Assembly (NCBI RefSeq): GCF_009696075.1
Contig: NZ_VUMR01000013.1
Location: forward strand, 1 to 34,142
DNA from: Holdemanella porci
GTDB taxonomy: Bacteria; Bacillota_I; Bacilli_A; Erysipelotrichales; Erysipelotrichaceae
Direction: 5' to 3'
Length of the DNA stretch: 34,142 bases
Shown here in pieces: positions 5,052-13,774 of this stretch (within the stretch, counting starts at the first letter, position 1; the number at the start of each line of letters is the position of its first letter). The translations under genes were made by a program, and so were the position numbers. Under the pieces are notes generated by a model. The model searched no databases. It was not told where the DNA came from and saw only the letters and a program-made list of their open reading frames with translations.

Positions 5052-7835
5052 ATGCATACACAAAAATCTAACTTTCAAACAATGAAATATTTCTTTTACA
5101 TCTTAATGATTGTGATTTTAGGATGGTTTTGTTTCATGCAATTATTTGGTGCTAACGAACAAAACTATAACAACTCATCCAAATCCATAATCTATTCCGG
5201 TTCCTTTTACTGGAATAAAGAGGATGGTACGAAACAAAAAATAAAGGTTCCCGGAACCTATGAAGTAAAACCAGGCCATACCATGGTCCTGACAACAACC
5301 TTACCTAAAGACTATGATGAAACGTCTTTTGCGATTCGATCTTCTTTGCAGGACATTCAGTTCTACATAGGAGATTCATTACGCGCACAATATTCCACAA
5401 AAGATAAAAGAATGGCTGGTAAAAATTCAGCGAGTCGCTACATCTTTTGTCCTACAACCTATAAAGATGCAGGAAAAACATTACGCATTGAACTGACAAC
5501 CTACACTTCAAATTATTCTGGCATTGTCAATGAGGTGTATTGTGGTAATAAAGCCGAAATTTGGCAAAATATATACAATACTCATGGAATATCCACATTT
5601 ATTGCCTTCTTTATCTTATTTACCGGCATCACATCCATCCTGTTTGGCATAGCCCTAAAACATGTCTACCACACAACATTCGACATGGAATACTTTGGAT
5701 GGTGTATGGTCATGGGCTCTGTCTGGATGCTTGGAGAATCCAAAATCCGACAACTCCTAGTTCCTAACGCATCCGCTTTAGCTACTTTATGTTTTTTGAT
5801 GATCATGCTGAGTCCATTACCCATCTTGTTCTATGCGGACAACATGCAAAATGGCAAGCACCAAAAACTCTATCAAAATATTGGTTATGTAGTCATTTTA
5901 AACTTTATTGTTTCTTCCTTTCTCTATCTTACAAAAGTCAAAGACTTCATTGAAACATTGCCCGTTGCACAATTACTACTCGTCTTTGTGTTTACCCTAA
6001 TATTCATTCATTTGATGCAATACATACGCAAAAATAAACAAATAAAATCCGACTACCTTCTATTGATTGGACTCTTTCTAGTCCTAGTCTGTGTTTCCAT
6101 TGAATCTGTATCTGTTTATTTTGTTGCAACTATTTCAGGTATCTTTATTGGCATAGGCATGATTATATTGCTCTTCACTAACATTATTCGTACCATCCAA
6201 AAAATTCATATCATAGAAGAAAATCGTCATCAAACGGAGTTGGAAATTGAAAAGAAAGAAAACAAAAAAATAACACTTCAAATGATGGAATCCCTTTCTA
6301 CTACCATCGAAGCCAAAGATGAATATACGCGTGGACACTCAAGGCGTGTAGCCCAATATGCAGCCTTGATTGCCAAAAATATGGGTTGGACAAATGAAGA
6401 GATTCAAAACCTTAAAAACTGTGCTTATCTACACGACATTGGAAAGATTGGTATTCCAGACCAAATCTTAAATAAGCCTGGCAAATTAACAAATGAAGAA
6501 TTTAATTTAATCAAACAACACACTACAATTGGACAAGACATCTTAAAAGATATAACGATCATTCCGCATATCGATGAAGTCACAAGAAGTCACCATGAAA
6601 ATTATGATGGTACTGGCTATCCAGATGGACTTAAAGGAAATGAAATTCCAATACAAGCACGTATAATTGCGTTAGCCGACAGTTACGATGCCATGAATTC
6701 AAGAAGAATCTATCGTAACGCATTAAGTCATGAACGAATTTATCAAGAAATCCAAATGAATGCGGGTACGCAATTTGATCCTGAAATCACTAAAGTCTTC
6801 TTGAAATTAATGGACAACGGATCTTTATTTCACTTAGAACACGAAATACTTCCATCCCAAGAAGACACAATCAATAAGTTTATTTCCGATGTTGTGACAA
6901 CCATGCAAGATCAGGAAGAAACAAAAAACATCGATTATCTTACAGGTCTTCCTGTTCGTAATGTAGGACAAAAACGCATTGTGAGCGCTATGCAAAAGAC
7001 AAATGGATGTCTGATCTTCTTGGATATGGATAATCTTAAAAAAATCAATGATGTCTATGGACATAAAGCTGGAGATAGAGCCCTAAAAAGCCTGGGAAAA
7101 CTATTGTTAGACATTTCAATACCTAAGATCGCATGTCGTATGGGAGGGGATGAATTCCTTCTGTTCTTACCACAAGTGAATACAGAACAAGCCGAAAATA
7201 CAGTTTCAAATGTGATTGAACAATTCAAAGAAATCATTCAAGACGATAGTGAGACCCATTTTGCAGCCCTTTCTGCAGGCATGCTCATGTGCACTCGAAA
7301 CGACACGTTTGCGGATGCCTATGCAAAAGCCGACAAAGCCTTGTATTATGTGAAACAAAATGGTAAGAACAACTATTCTTGGTACAACCAAATCCATTAT
7401 GGAAACACAGCCAACACAAGCTTAGATTTGAAACAAATCGCAAACTCCCTACAAAAAAGTGGAAGCTATTCAGGCGCATTACACCTAGAATATCGCGATT
7501 TCACAAGACAATATGAATACATACACCAATTGATGACACGAAACCAATGGAACTGTTATCTAGTCATGGTTACTATGGAAACTGTACAAGATACACTTCC
7601 ATATATTGAAGAAATCGAAGAAGCCCTTGACCATATGGGTGAAGCTATTCAAGACAACATTCGAAAGGTGGATGTATGTACACGTTATAGTGCTATGCAA
7701 TATTTGATTATTCTATCTCATCCTGCAGAAACACAAATTCCAAACATCATGTCACGCATTTTTATGGAATACTACAAGCTTCAGGATAGTCAGCACTTCA
7801 CGCCTAGCTATGAATATATTTCTATGAAGAAATAA
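5052..7835 (+). CDS. Membrane-bound HD-GYP plus GGDEF cyclic-di-GMP protein
   Basis: 927 residues. A first membrane helix (about 12-32) is followed by an extracytoplasmic domain of ~140 residues and seven more helices (about 180-380), a 7TMR-type sensor layout. A short coiled coil (about 385-415) leads to an HD-GYP domain with HSRRVAQYA, HDIGKIGIPD (near residue 461) and HHENYDGTGYPDG (near 514), all expected metal-binding and GYP residues. Next is a GGDEF domain with intact RMGGDEFLLF (near 698). About 130 more residues, with no motif I recognise, follow. HD-GYP domains hydrolyse cyclic-di-GMP and GGDEF domains make it, so both activities are possible; which dominates cannot be told. The ribosome site is GGGAAGGG. 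It is a monocistronic gene ending at a terminator. Confidence 0.9.
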   Translation: MHTQKSNFQTMKYFFYILMIVILGWFCFMQLFGANEQNYNNSSKSIIYSGSFYWNKEDGTKQKIKVPGTYEVKPGHTMVLTTTLPKDYDETSFAIRSSLQDIQFYIGDSLRAQYSTKDKRMAGKNSASRYIFCPTTYKDAGKTLRIELTTYTSNYSGIVNEVYCGNKAEIWQNIYNTHGISTFIAFFILFTGITSILFGIALKHVYHTTFDMEYFGWCMVMGSVWMLGESKIRQLLVPNASALATLCFLMIMLSPLPILFYADNMQNGKHQKLYQNIGYVVILNFIVSSFLYLTKVKDFIETLPVAQLLLVFVFTLIFIHLMQYIRKNKQIKSDYLLLIGLFLVLVCVSIESVSVYFVATISGIFIGIGMIILLFTNIIRTIQKIHIIEENRHQTELEIEKKENKKITLQMMESLSTTIEAKDEYTRGHSRRVAQYAALIAKNMGWTNEEIQNLKNCAYLHDIGKIGIPDQILNKPGKLTNEEFNLIKQHTTIGQDILKDITIIPHIDEVTRSHHENYDGTGYPDGLKGNEIPIQARIIALADSYDAMNSRRIYRNALSHERIYQEIQMNAGTQFDPEITKVFLKLMDNGSLFHLEHEILPSQEDTINKFISDVVTTMQDQEETKNIDYLTGLPVRNVGQKRIVSAMQKTNGCLIFLDMDNLKKINDVYGHKAGDRALKSLGKLLLDISIPKIACRMGGDEFLLFLPQVNTEQAENTVSNVIEQFKEIIQDDSETHFAALSAGMLMCTRNDTFADAYAKADKALYYVKQNGKNNYSWYNQIHYGNTANTSLDLKQIANSLQKSGSYSGALHLEYRDFTRQYEYIHQLMTRNQWNCYLVMVTMETVQDTLPYIEEIEEALDHMGEAIQDNIRKVDVCTRYSAMQYLIILSHPAETQIPNIMSRIFMEYYKLQDSQHFTPSYEYISMKK

Positions 7836-7836
7836 T

Positions 7837-7866
7837 GGAGATCGACAATTTAGTCAATCTCCTTTT
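7837..7866 (+). terminator. Terminator of the HD-GYP/GGDEF gene
   Basis: GGAGAT-c-GAC pairs with GTC-a-ATCTCC (7837-7862, one mismatch) over AATTTA, followed by TTTT. It starts right after the TAA stop. Confidence 0.7.
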
Positions 7867-8182
7867 AGTTTGGCAACAACCACCAACATTCTGAACCTCA
7901 TCTAAAAACAAGTATGGTTTTCCTTTCAAACCAGAAAATTCAATGCCAATCTCTAATAGACGCTCATCTTCGAAGTTCACATATATGATTTGCAGCAATG
8001 GAATTCCATCATTCATTAATTTATGAATCTTTTGATACATCATATACGATTTACCCGTTCTTCAACCCCCACAAAACAATAATTCACATTATCTTCTAAA
8101 TCATAATTTCTAGAAATAATAGGATTATATAGATACATCCCTTTTGATCTATTATTAGCTGTTTTAAAATATCTCGATTCAT
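7867..8182 (-). pseudogene. Decayed AAA+ ATPase of the AAA_14/DUF4143 type
   Basis: On the minus strand ATG 8182 opens MNRDILKQLIIDQK. The frame then shifts to YLYNPIISRNYDLEDNVNYC, FVGV, and a one-base loss shifts it again to RTGKSYMMYQKIHKLMNDGI, PLLQIIYVNFEDERLLE. After an internal deletion it resumes IGIEFSGLKGKPYLFLDEVQ and ends soon after. The Walker A (G-x-RRTGKS) and Walker B (PYLFLDEVQ) identify the AAA_14 ATPase that normally precedes a DUF4143 domain, about 400 residues in all. At least two frameshifts and two deletions make it clearly dead. A TATAAT (8206-8211 area, minus strand) and three spaced palindromes precede it. Confidence 0.75.
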
Positions 8183-8220
8183 ACGCAGCACTCTTTCTTT
8201 TACCGCATTATATAAACATA

Positions 8221-8306
8221 TTGTCTTGTCTGTAAGACAATATTTGTGTCTTTTTGTCTTGTTCACAAGACAATATTCATATATTTTTGTCTTATCTACA
8301 AGACAA
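8221..8306. repeat. Three 20-bp palindromes at exact 33-bp spacing
   Basis: Inverted repeats TTGTCTT-N6-AAGACAA lie at 8221-8240, 8254-8273 and 8287-8306. Start-to-start distance is 33 bp in both steps and the 13-bp spacers are also similar. They sit upstream of the decayed AAA_14 gene, ahead of its likely promoter, so they may be operators or a mobility signal. The same DNA reads as an 11-residue repeat (KTK-x3-YCL) on the minus strand, so a coding origin is also possible. Confidence 0.8.
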
Positions 8307-8319
8307 AAGCCTTCCGAAT

Positions 8320-8553
8320 TCAAATAACATTCTTATCAAAATGATATTGAATCACTTTAGAAAAGTCCTCTAAGTTTAGCGCATCATTTTTTTCAAGAGC
8401 AGAAAAAAAGATTGCGTTTGAATGTTCGGCAAATTCCTGAAGAATCGTTGTTTTACCAACTCTTCTTCGACCATACATTACTAAATATTCAAAACAATCA
8501 CTATTATATAATTCATTCAAATGATTTAATTCTTCTTTTCTTCCTAACATCAA
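8320..8553 (-). pseudogene. N-terminal fragment of a second AAA+ ATPase (archaeal-ATPase/DUF234 type)
   Basis: 77 codons from ATG 8553: MMLGRKEELNHLNELYNSDC, then YLVMYGRRRVGKTTILQEFA with a complete Walker A, GRRRVGKT. The frame stops at 8320 after KVIQYHFDKNVI, where the ~350 further residues of the family (Walker B, sensor and C-terminal domain) should begin. The stop abuts the 33-bp repeat block of the next ATPase gene, so one element seems to have replaced the rest of the other. This is a different subfamily from the AAA_14 remnant: the RRRVGKT loop and LGREEEL-like start are typical of the group with DUF234. Confidence 0.7.
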
Positions 8554-8571
8554 ATCACATCTTTCGTATTT

Positions 8572-8635
8572 GTATACTTACGAGTAGTATACTTTAAAGT
8601 ATACAAACATATTCAATCATTCTTTCACTGTATAC
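8572..8635. repeat. Four GTATAC palindromes upstream of the second ATPase fragment
   Basis: GTATAC occurs at 8572, 8587, 8599 and 8630. The middle pair forms a perfect 18-bp palindrome, GTATACTTTAAAGTATAC (8587-8604). It overlaps a likely minus-strand -10 (TATACT). This looks like an operator array for the ATPase gene starting at 8553. Confidence 0.6.
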
Positions 8636-8639
8636 TTTT

Positions 8640-10157
8640 TTATTCTCCCAGTTCATCCAACATATCATCTACACCATCACGGTAACTTTCATCGTTATCA
8701 TAACGATCCTCATCATAATCACCTGAATATGCATCATCACTTCCTTCATCATAAGATGAAGACGAAGAAGATGATGAGTTTGAACTTTGTCCCTCTTTCT
8801 TCTTACGTTTTTCTTCCCTTGCCCTAAATTCATTTTGTTCAGCTTTTCGTCTACTCTCAATACGATACTGCTTCTGTGCCATATCCCATTCTGCCTCTTC
8901 CTTTTTCATAGATATATATCCAGATCCAAATAAAATCCCAAGAATAATCAAAAAAATAATTCCACCCTTGCCATTTGATGTTTCTTTCTGTTTAATAGCT
9001 ACTGAAGCCCTGCTTTGATTTGTCTTTCTAGAAGGTTGACTCACATGTTCACTACGAATCTTAGGTGATTTAGTCCTTGGAGCACCACCTTGATTTACCT
9101 TTCGAATTTTTGGGGATTGTACTTTAGGTGGAGTTGTCTTCACCATTTTAGGTGGTTCACCCATCACTTTCTTATGTATATCAAGCAATCTTATAAATAT
9201 AAAATGAGCTAGCCAATTAATAAAGACATTCTCAAAATCAAAACTCATACATGTTAATACGCTAAGAAACGCAAGTAGATCATCATCAAAATAATCATCC
9301 TCACACCAAGGCTCTTCATAAAGCATTTTTTGAACCTCATCCTCTGATTTACCATCATATTTTCGAATCAGTTCATCATCACTCATATCCAAGATTTTCT
9401 TAACACCATCCCCTACAATCTTCTTACGCGTTTCAATATCTAACTTCTTAGACATCTTTCTCTCTGCTTTTGTAGGTATATTAGGCAGTTTCGTTTCTTT
9501 TTTAGTAACAGGTATATCCACACCATACTGATGCATTACCTGTATTAACTCTTTAGTTAGTAAACCCTTTTCATTAGCATGAATATAAATTTCTTCATAG
9601 ATTGGACAAAGACTACAAGCTTCACTAAACTTATCTTCTTCAATTAAAGAATCAACAGATTGAACAAACTCATATGAACTATATCCCTTAATACACTCTT
9701 CGCAAATAGACGCATAAAAATGTCTTAAGTAAACAGGGATAAACACAGAAGTATAGAAATCATTTTCTTTACATCGTTTAGAAACATCCTCAATATGTTT
9801 CTTAACTCTACTCGAATCCAAAATCATACGATATAACGTACTTGCAAATGGATTGCACAATATACCAAAATTTACATTTAAACAAGACTCTAACATCTTC
9901 TCCTTTACAAGCTCTATTTCTACATTAATCTGACTTGTACTCCCCTGCATCATAAGCACTTGAATCTTTTCTAAGCTCGATATATCACGATTCAAATTAT
10001 TCGTATTCATATTTGAAAAAGGAATTTGAATCTCATTATATTCACCACGAATCAATTTATCCTCTACATCATTTACTAAACTTGAATACTTTTCTTTACA
10101 CTCATTATAATACTCATACCAATCTAGAAACTCTTTTGAAATTATTATATTTTCCAT
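8640..10157 (-). CDS. Unrecognised 505-residue single-helix membrane protein
   Basis: Starts at ATG 10157 (MENIIISKEFLDWYEYYNEC) after AGGG at a fair distance. Residues 1-350 are charged and mostly helical, with scattered cysteines (EECIKGY, ACSLCPIYEE). Residues 350-395 are a Pro/Lys/Ser-rich basic linker with repeats such as PPKVQSPKIRK and TKSPKIRS. One membrane helix follows (IIFLIILGILFGSGYI, about 399-415), then a Lys/Glu coil, a run of serines and a strongly acidic tail. So it is probably a tail-region-anchored protein with a large soluble domain. I do not recognise the family. It is divergent from the helicase gene, with about 90 bp between starts, and lies beside ATPase remnants. Confidence 0.75.
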   Translation of the reverse strand: MENIIISKEFLDWYEYYNECKEKYSSLVNDVEDKLIRGEYNEIQIPFSNMNTNNLNRDISSLEKIQVLMMQGSTSQINVEIELVKEKMLESCLNVNFGILCNPFASTLYRMILDSSRVKKHIEDVSKRCKENDFYTSVFIPVYLRHFYASICEECIKGYSSYEFVQSVDSLIEEDKFSEACSLCPIYEEIYIHANEKGLLTKELIQVMHQYGVDIPVTKKETKLPNIPTKAERKMSKKLDIETRKKIVGDGVKKILDMSDDELIRKYDGKSEDEVQKMLYEEPWCEDDYFDDDLLAFLSVLTCMSFDFENVFINWLAHFIFIRLLDIHKKVMGEPPKMVKTTPPKVQSPKIRKVNQGGAPRTKSPKIRSEHVSQPSRKTNQSRASVAIKQKETSNGKGGIIFLIILGILFGSGYISMKKEEAEWDMAQKQYRIESRRKAEQNEFRAREEKRKKKEGQSSNSSSSSSSSYDEGSDDAYSGDYDEDRYDNDESYRDGVDDMLDELGE

Positions 10158-10232
10158 TCACTATACCCTGCTTTATACAAATCTTTCTACCAAATATTAT
10201 AACCTTTTCGATCTATGATTTCATTTGAATGC

Positions 10233-10249
10233 TGGTATAATGTTAGGTA
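10233..10249 (+). promoter_or_regulatory. Extended -10 promoter giving a leaderless helicase mRNA
   Basis: TGGTATAAT (10233-10241) ends 7 nt before the ATG at 10249, so the expected start nucleotide is the A of ATG or one base before it. No ribosome site precedes this ATG. This choice fixes the start at 10249 over the in-frame ATGs at 10225 and 10240. Confidence 0.55.
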
Positions 10250-13092
10250 TGAACTATCAAAATATACAGAGCGGCCTATCTACTGCATTTCTAGACAAAA
10301 ACATATCTTCCAACGTATTATATCGACCTCAATTTATTTCAAACGACTATAAGAATGGAAGAAAAGTACTAAGCACCATTGAAGATGAATTATTACACTG
10401 CGACTCCTTTTTAATCAGTGTAGCCTTCATTACGATGGGAGGTATCACCCCCTTACTTCAAACGCTTCGTACTTTAGAAGATAAAGGCATCAAAGGTAAA
10501 ATTCTTACAACGGACTATTTGGCATTTAGTGATCCTAAAGCCTTAGATAAACTCGCTACATTTTCGAATATTGAACTTAAAATGTATCTAGTACCCGACT
10601 CAAAGAATGGTTTTCATACCAAGGGATATATCTTTCAATCAAATGAAATCTATAAGATCCTTATAGGTTCTAGTAATATGACAAATACAGCACTTACTAC
10701 AAATCGAGAATGGAATACAAAAATTGTGTCCACAAAATCCGGAGAATTCGTTTCTGAAATGTTAGATGAATTTGAAAAATTATGGAATCATCCAAATACA
10801 TATTCCTACAATGCTTTTATTGGTGCATATAGAGTGCATTATGAGGAATACAAAAAGGTGAAACAAAAAGAAGACATTAAATTACCTTCTAAACAACTGA
10901 TCCCAAATTCTATGCAGCAAGCCTTTATTTCCAATCTTAGAAAGCTTCGCAATGAAAATGAATCAAAGAGTTTGTTGATTTCAGCCACAGGAACAGGCAA
11001 GACATATGCCTCAGCCTTTGCCATGCAAGACCAAAATCCAAAAAAAGCCCTATTTTTAGTGCATAGAGAGCAGATTGCCAAACAAGCTCTTCAAAGCTAT
11101 AAAAATATATTTGGAGAATCCAAAACATTCGGTTTATTATCTGGAAATAGTAAAGATACTGATGTAGACTACTTGTTCGCAACCATGCAAACGATGTCTA
11201 AAAAAGAAGTGTATTCAAGTTTTGCCCCTGATACATTCGATACCATCATCATTGATGAGGCACATCGCATTGGAGCTAAAAGCTATCAAGAAATCATGGA
11301 CTACTTTAAACCAAAGTTTTGGCTAGGAATGAGCGCAAGCCCAGAAAGAACCGATGACTTTGATGTATATGCAGCCTTCGACCATAATATTGCCTATGAA
11401 ATTCGTCTTCAACAAGCTCTAGAAGAAAACTTATTATGTCCATTCCACTATTTTGGCATTACTGACTTTTTAACAAACGGAAACGAAACGGATTTTACTG
11501 ATTTTAACTATTTAACATCCAACCAAAGAGTTGACTACATTATCGAACAAACCAATTACTATGGATACAGTGGAGAAAGAGTCAAAGGACTCATGTTTTG
11601 CAGTTCCAAGAAAGAAGCGGCTGCCCTTAGTGAAAGATTAAATCTAAGAGGATATCGAACCATCGCTTTAAGTGGAGAGGATTCTCAAGAAAAAAGAGAA
11701 GATGCGATTGATCGCTTAGTATCCGATACAAGAAGTGACTATCTACAATACATTTTAACTGTAGATATTTTTAATGAAGGTGTCGACATTCCTGAAATCA
11801 ATCAAGTTGTACTATTAAGACCCACACAATCCCCCATTGTCTTTGTCCAACAATTAGGTCGAGGCCTAAGAAAATCAAAAGACAAAGAATATGTTGTCAT
11901 TCTAGACTTCATTGGAAACTACAAAAACAACTTCATGATTCCAATCGCCCTATCTGGAGATCGTTCTTACAACAAAGACAATATAAGACGATATGTTCTT
12001 GAGGGTGAAAGAATTATTCCAGGATCGAGTACGATTCACTTTGATGAAATCAGTAAGAAACAAATTTTTGCGTCGATTGACACCGCCAATTTTGCGGATA
12101 TCAAGCTCATTAAGGATAGCTATAAAAATCTAAAGAATAAACTTGGAAGAATCCCTACTCTTATGGATTTTGAAACCTATGGAGAAATTGACGTACAAAG
12201 AATTTTCGACAACAAATCACTGGGATCTTACTATGCCTTTTTAAAGAAATATGAAAAGGATTATAAAGTAAGATTAAATGAACTTGAAGAAAACTTTATT
12301 AAGTTTATTTGTACAAAACTTGCCAATGGAAAAAGAAAGATAGAGCTTGAAACACTAAAAGATTTAATCAACGATCAGGAATATACAAATGATCTATCCC
12401 AAACAAATGTATTAAACATCTTCACCAATGAATTTCCTACTGGTTCTGGAAAGAATACGTTTAAAGATTGTATTTTTATTGAAGACAAAAAGATTTCAAA
12501 ATCCTTTAAAACATGTTTAGAAAACAACGAATTTAAATCCATGGTAAAAGAAATCATTGAATACGCATTGGATCAATATCATAAACATTATAAGAATACA
12601 TATAAAGATACAAACTTTGTTCTTTATCAAAAATATACATACGAAGATGCCTGTCGCTTATTAAATTGGCAGCACAATGAAGTTCCATTAAATATTGGGG
12701 GATACAAATATGATCAAACAACCAAAACATTCCCTGTCTTTATCAATTATGACAAGGCAAATGACATTCAAGATACCATCAAATATGAAGATCATTTTAT
12801 CAATGAAAGTCAATTGATTGCGATATCCAAATCTGGAAGAACCACAAGCAGTGATGACGTTCAAAACTTCTTGTACGCCAAAGAAAGAGGCATTGAAGTT
12901 CATTTGTTTGTGCGAAAGAACAAAGATGATAAAACAAGCAAAGAATTTTATTATCTAGGCCATATGCAAGCAGAGATAGATAAGACCAAACAGTTTGTGA
13001 TGCCAAACACACAAAAAACAGCCGTCGAAATCTTATGGCAATTGGATACACCCGTAAGAGAAGACATTTATCGATACATTGTAGAGGAGTGA
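10249..13092 (+). CDS. PLD-nuclease/superfamily 2 helicase with DUF3427 C-terminus
   Basis: 947 residues. An N-terminal phospholipase-D-type nuclease domain has one HxK motif (HTKGYIFQ near 123) and GSSNMTNTAL, as in PLDc_2 domains. A superfamily 2 helicase follows: Walker A SATGTGKT (near 246), IIDEAHRIG (near 334), GMSASPERTDD, then the C-terminal lobe with NEGVDIPEINQ and QQLGRGLRKS. The final ~350 residues match the DUF3427 architecture. The protein probably acts on nucleic acid in an ATP-dependent way, with nicking or cleavage by the PLD domain. The family is often found in defence-like settings, but a role here is inference. It is translationally coupled to a NUDIX gene (AGAGGAG lies at its very end). 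Confidence 0.9.
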   Translation: MNYQNIQSGLSTAFLDKNISSNVLYRPQFISNDYKNGRKVLSTIEDELLHCDSFLISVAFITMGGITPLLQTLRTLEDKGIKGKILTTDYLAFSDPKALDKLATFSNIELKMYLVPDSKNGFHTKGYIFQSNEIYKILIGSSNMTNTALTTNREWNTKIVSTKSGEFVSEMLDEFEKLWNHPNTYSYNAFIGAYRVHYEEYKKVKQKEDIKLPSKQLIPNSMQQAFISNLRKLRNENESKSLLISATGTGKTYASAFAMQDQNPKKALFLVHREQIAKQALQSYKNIFGESKTFGLLSGNSKDTDVDYLFATMQTMSKKEVYSSFAPDTFDTIIIDEAHRIGAKSYQEIMDYFKPKFWLGMSASPERTDDFDVYAAFDHNIAYEIRLQQALEENLLCPFHYFGITDFLTNGNETDFTDFNYLTSNQRVDYIIEQTNYYGYSGERVKGLMFCSSKKEAAALSERLNLRGYRTIALSGEDSQEKREDAIDRLVSDTRSDYLQYILTVDIFNEGVDIPEINQVVLLRPTQSPIVFVQQLGRGLRKSKDKEYVVILDFIGNYKNNFMIPIALSGDRSYNKDNIRRYVLEGERIIPGSSTIHFDEISKKQIFASIDTANFADIKLIKDSYKNLKNKLGRIPTLMDFETYGEIDVQRIFDNKSLGSYYAFLKKYEKDYKVRLNELEENFIKFICTKLANGKRKIELETLKDLINDQEYTNDLSQTNVLNIFTNEFPTGSGKNTFKDCIFIEDKKISKSFKTCLENNEFKSMVKEIIEYALDQYHKHYKNTYKDTNFVLYQKYTYEDACRLLNWQHNEVPLNIGGYKYDQTTKTFPVFINYDKANDIQDTIKYEDHFINESQLIAISKSGRTTSSDDVQNFLYAKERGIEVHLFVRKNKDDKTSKEFYYLGHMQAEIDKTKQFVMPNTQKTAVEILWQLDTPVREDIYRYIVEE

Positions 13093-13096
13093 TTTT

Positions 13097-13483
13097 TTGA
13101 AAACAATACACGTAGTAGCTGCCATTATTAAAGATGAAAATAAAATATTCGCCACCCAAAGAGGTTATGGCGAATTTAAAGACGGATGGGAATTTCCTGG
13201 AGGAAAAGTAGAACCCAATGAAACTAGCAAACAAGCCATTGTTCGTGAAATCAAAGAAGAATTAGATACAACCATTCAAGTCGAAGAATACTTTGATACA
13301 GTTGAATACGACTACCCAACCTTCCACCTATCCATGGAATGTTTCATTTGTACGATCCTTGAAGGAAATTTAACTCTATTAGAACACGAATCCGCAAAAT
13401 GGCTTACTAAAGACACATTAGACTCAGTCGATTGGCTACCTGCTGATTTAGGATTAATCGCTAAACTAAAAGAAATATTATAA
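13097..13483 (+). CDS. NUDIX hydrolase, MutT/8-oxo-dGTP diphosphatase-like
   Basis: 128 residues starting at TTG 13097 (MKTIHVVAAIIKDENKI), 4 nt after the helicase stop; the SD GAGGAG (13084-13089) supports this non-ATG start. The NUDIX box is complete: GGKVEPNETSKQAIVREIKE followed by EL, matching GX5EX7REUXEEXGU. ATQRGYGEFKDGWEFPGG is the MutT-type substrate loop. Such enzymes hydrolyse oxidised or non-canonical nucleoside triphosphates. Coupling to the PLD-helicase suggests a joint function, perhaps removal of damaged or modified nucleotides linked to DNA attack. A strong terminator follows at 13510. Confidence 0.9.
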   Translation: MKTIHVVAAIIKDENKIFATQRGYGEFKDGWEFPGGKVEPNETSKQAIVREIKEELDTTIQVEEYFDTVEYDYPTFHLSMECFICTILEGNLTLLEHESAKWLTKDTLDSVDWLPADLGLIAKLKEIL

Positions 13484-13573
13484 TCCCATACAACATTTTA
13501 AAATACCTAAAAACGAGCATTTCATTTTTATATAAAGAACAAATGCTCGTTTTTCTTTTACCCAACTGTCAAA
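13483..13573 (+). repeat. 91-bp dispersed repeat, copy A
   Basis: Begins ATCCCATACAACATTTTA at the mutT-like stop codon and ends CAACTGTCAAA. It aligns without gaps to copies B and C. In the shared plus frame it is open (IPYNIL ... PNCQ). In this copy the middle has become a long stem (AAAACGAGCATTT with AAATGCTCGTTTT). Confidence 0.65.
13510..13558 (+). terminator. Terminator of the helicase-NUDIX operon
   Basis: A perfect 13-bp stem (13510-13522 with 13541-13553) is followed by a T-rich run (TTCTTTT). It lies inside repeat copy A. Confidence 0.8.
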
Positions 13574-13577
13574 TAAT

Positions 13578-13649
13578 CAACAAATTTACAGGAATTAATA
13601 ATGCTTTCAATTGAAATTGACTATTATAGAAAAATGCAAAAAGCACTAA
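13578..13649 (+). pseudogene. Relic of the type I toxin gene (internal deletion)
   Basis: 13578-13609 matches the toxin upstream block of the modules at 3.3 and 3.7 kb (CAACAAATTTA..GGAATTAATAATG). It runs straight into a toxin tail that reads ILKLTIIEKCKKH-like (ATT ATA GAA AAA TGC AAA AAG CAC TAA, 13623-13649). The leader, ribosome site and first ~20 toxin codons are gone. The convergent antitoxin-type RNA remains. Confidence 0.55.
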
Positions 13650-13722
13650 TCATCAATGACAATGAAAAAAAGATCAGTGCTTCAGCGTTAACTTTATTTC
13701 AGAGTAACTACTGCATTCCTCC
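13636..13722 (-). ncRNA. Antitoxin-type RNA, copy 3 (toxin lost)
   Basis: Read on the minus strand: TTGAAA (13753-13758), 18-bp spacer, TACAAT (13729-13734), then GCAGTAGTTACTCTGAAAT, as in copies 1 and 2, and a terminator stem AAGCACTGATC/GATTAGTGCTT followed by TTTTTG. The 5' strand of the first hairpin has diverged. Promoter and terminator look intact, so it may still be made. Confidence 0.5.
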
Positions 13723-13774
13723 ATTTTCATTGTACAGATAAATCAGACGTATTTTCAAATCTAAACCCACTGGT

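Noticed and set aside
5052-7835. Many overlapping frames on the opposite strand of the HD-GYP/GGDEF gene
   Set aside because: They have no ribosome sites or family motifs and are shadows of the coding strand. The same holds for frames opposite copA, the helicase, kdpD, ktrB and potA.
8221-8306. Possible short CRISPR array
   Set aside because: Units are 20-bp palindromes with 13-bp, mutually similar spacers. Real spacers are longer and unrelated, and no cas genes are near.
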